In this document: positions 62,859-64,000 of the stretch, in pieces
Layout: every line of letters begins with the position of its first letter
Numbering within the stretch: the stretch's first letter is position 1
Origin: Acorus gramineus
Taxonomy: Eukaryota > Streptophyta > Magnoliopsida > Acorales > Acoraceae
Assembly (NCBI GenBank): GCA_030737835.1
Contig: CM060855.1
Coordinates: 9,684,628 to 9,748,627 of the forward strand
Length of the DNA stretch: 64,000 nt
Direction: 5' to 3'
Notes under the pieces: model-generated
Database searches by the model: none
Seen by the model: only the letters and a program-made list of their open reading frames with translations
Told to the model about the DNA's origin: nothing
Program-made: the position numbers and the translations under genes

Positions 62859-62874
62859 ATATAATTTTTATATT

Positions 62875-64000
62875 AATGATAATACAAGTGTATATTAAAA
62901 GAAGAATGGTATAACATTGCAATTTAGTATACCAGTTGCGGGCGCGTGTGATGTGATGCCCTCAATTTTGTCTTTTCATGATCATCTATAAAAATACATT
63001 TATTTAGATATAATATAATTTTCATGATAAGATATTGCTCATGCATGAATTCATTGTTATAGAAATTATGGGTTTTAAATCACAAAGTTTTTTTTAAGGT
63101 GACAGTTGTGAACCACACAAAAAGTCTATTGAATTCCTGTGGTCCTTCAATGTAGTAAATATTATGATAAATATTATAACATGAAGAAATAAAAGGATTT
63201 ACTTGGTTATTCAATTAAAAAAACATATATCTTAAAATACGTGTGAATTGTCTGCATAACTGTATTTAACATTTTTTATAAAAAAAATTTATTTTAAAAC
63301 AAAAATTGAGAAAACTATCTATCTTTCATCTCAATTTTTTTTTATAACAAATATGATAAATTATTCTTTTAGTCACTTATTCTCTCTCTTATAACAAATC
63401 TCTAACACTTATCCCTCCAATTGGGACCCAATTTCAATACAAGTGTGGGTTGGGTATAATATTATGGAGGAGGATTTCGGTTCATGTCATCAGTTTTGGA
63501 GGGTTTCATGGTGAAATTGCGATGTTCCACCTAATTTGTTTTTGACAAGTTCATGCATTATCAGTTCAACATGTTGTACCCATTTTTATAATAATTTTAT
63601 CCATGAAAAATGATTGAATGGGGTTTGCTTTTGATGACATCATTTTCCCCAAAAGTTTTGTTTGGAATAATATAAAGTTAACAGTAAAAAAGAGAAGAGA
63701 CTACGATTAATATAAGAACTTCACAAGATAGAATGGAAACGGTTAGACCATCTGTGTATAGCCCTGCGCCCAGTCTCAACTTTTTTTTTTTCAGTATACT
63801 ATATGAAAAAATGAAATACATGCTCTAAAGAATTATATGAACCTAGCAGAGATTGGGTGTGCTCCTTCATCTGGCCATACCTCACCTTTTTGTGTTTATT
63901 TACTCTATATCTCTTCATCCTCAATTCAGAACTGTATTAACTCTTTTTTTAACAAATCGGTTAGTAGCATGATTCTACCTTCTAAAAAAAAAATTATATA
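62875..64000. other. AT-rich intergenic DNA to the window end
   Basis: No gene, RNA or element with definable ends was seen. Confidence 0.5.

Overview
This is a plant nuclear genomic window. Spliced genes, plant-specific families (HD-ZIP IV, zinc-finger homeodomain, MAP65, an IAR1-type ZIP protein), many short inverted-repeat transposons, tRNA-derived SINE-like insertions and a plastid matK fragment all say angiosperm. Several genes are clearly richer in G+C than the AT-rich surroundings. This hints at a non-grass monocot or an early-diverging angiosperm, but the species cannot be named from this window.

Layout. 42-2612 (-): HD-ZIP class IV homeobox gene, cut by the left edge. About 2.6-22.4 kb: gene-poor AT-rich DNA filled with transposon relics. 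The clearest are a 1.26 kb Mutator-like element (10474-11734) holding a 92-bp tandem repeat that is itself split by a MITE, a 0.87 kb element split by a retroposon with its own target-site duplication (12949-13816), and a 1.13 kb TTA-flanked PIF/Harbinger-type element with GC-rich cargo (19088-20221). 22495-23061 (+): zinc-finger homeodomain gene without introns. 26216-29699 (-) and 30124-33635 (+): a head-to-head pair, calmodulin and a SecE-like translocase subunit, sharing a 424-bp spacer with a G-box palindrome. 36189-37926 (+): a small unrecognised three-exon gene. 40732-47689 (-): IAR1-type ZIP metal transporter with 11 exons, ten intact and a first exon that changes reading frame twice. 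Its introns hold a Tourist MITE, a plastid matK fragment and two SINE-like pieces. 47.7-53.3 kb: no coding gene, only MITE arms and a diverged direct duplication. 53309-53866 (-): Hikeshi-family protein, intronless. 55095-60709 (-): MAP65 microtubule-bundling protein with 11 exons. The right end is AT-rich and carries one retroposon with a perfect 16-bp target duplication.

The genes form no operon or pathway cluster; they are ordinary independent plant loci. Exon boundaries were read by hand from GT/AG sites, phase continuity and remembered family sequence. In every multi-exon gene except IAR1 exon 1 the phases close exactly. I found no new multi-gene system. The points most worth a second look are the disrupted IAR1 first exon, the plastid insertion in the same gene, the nested transposons with exact target duplications, and the shared calmodulin/SecE promoter.
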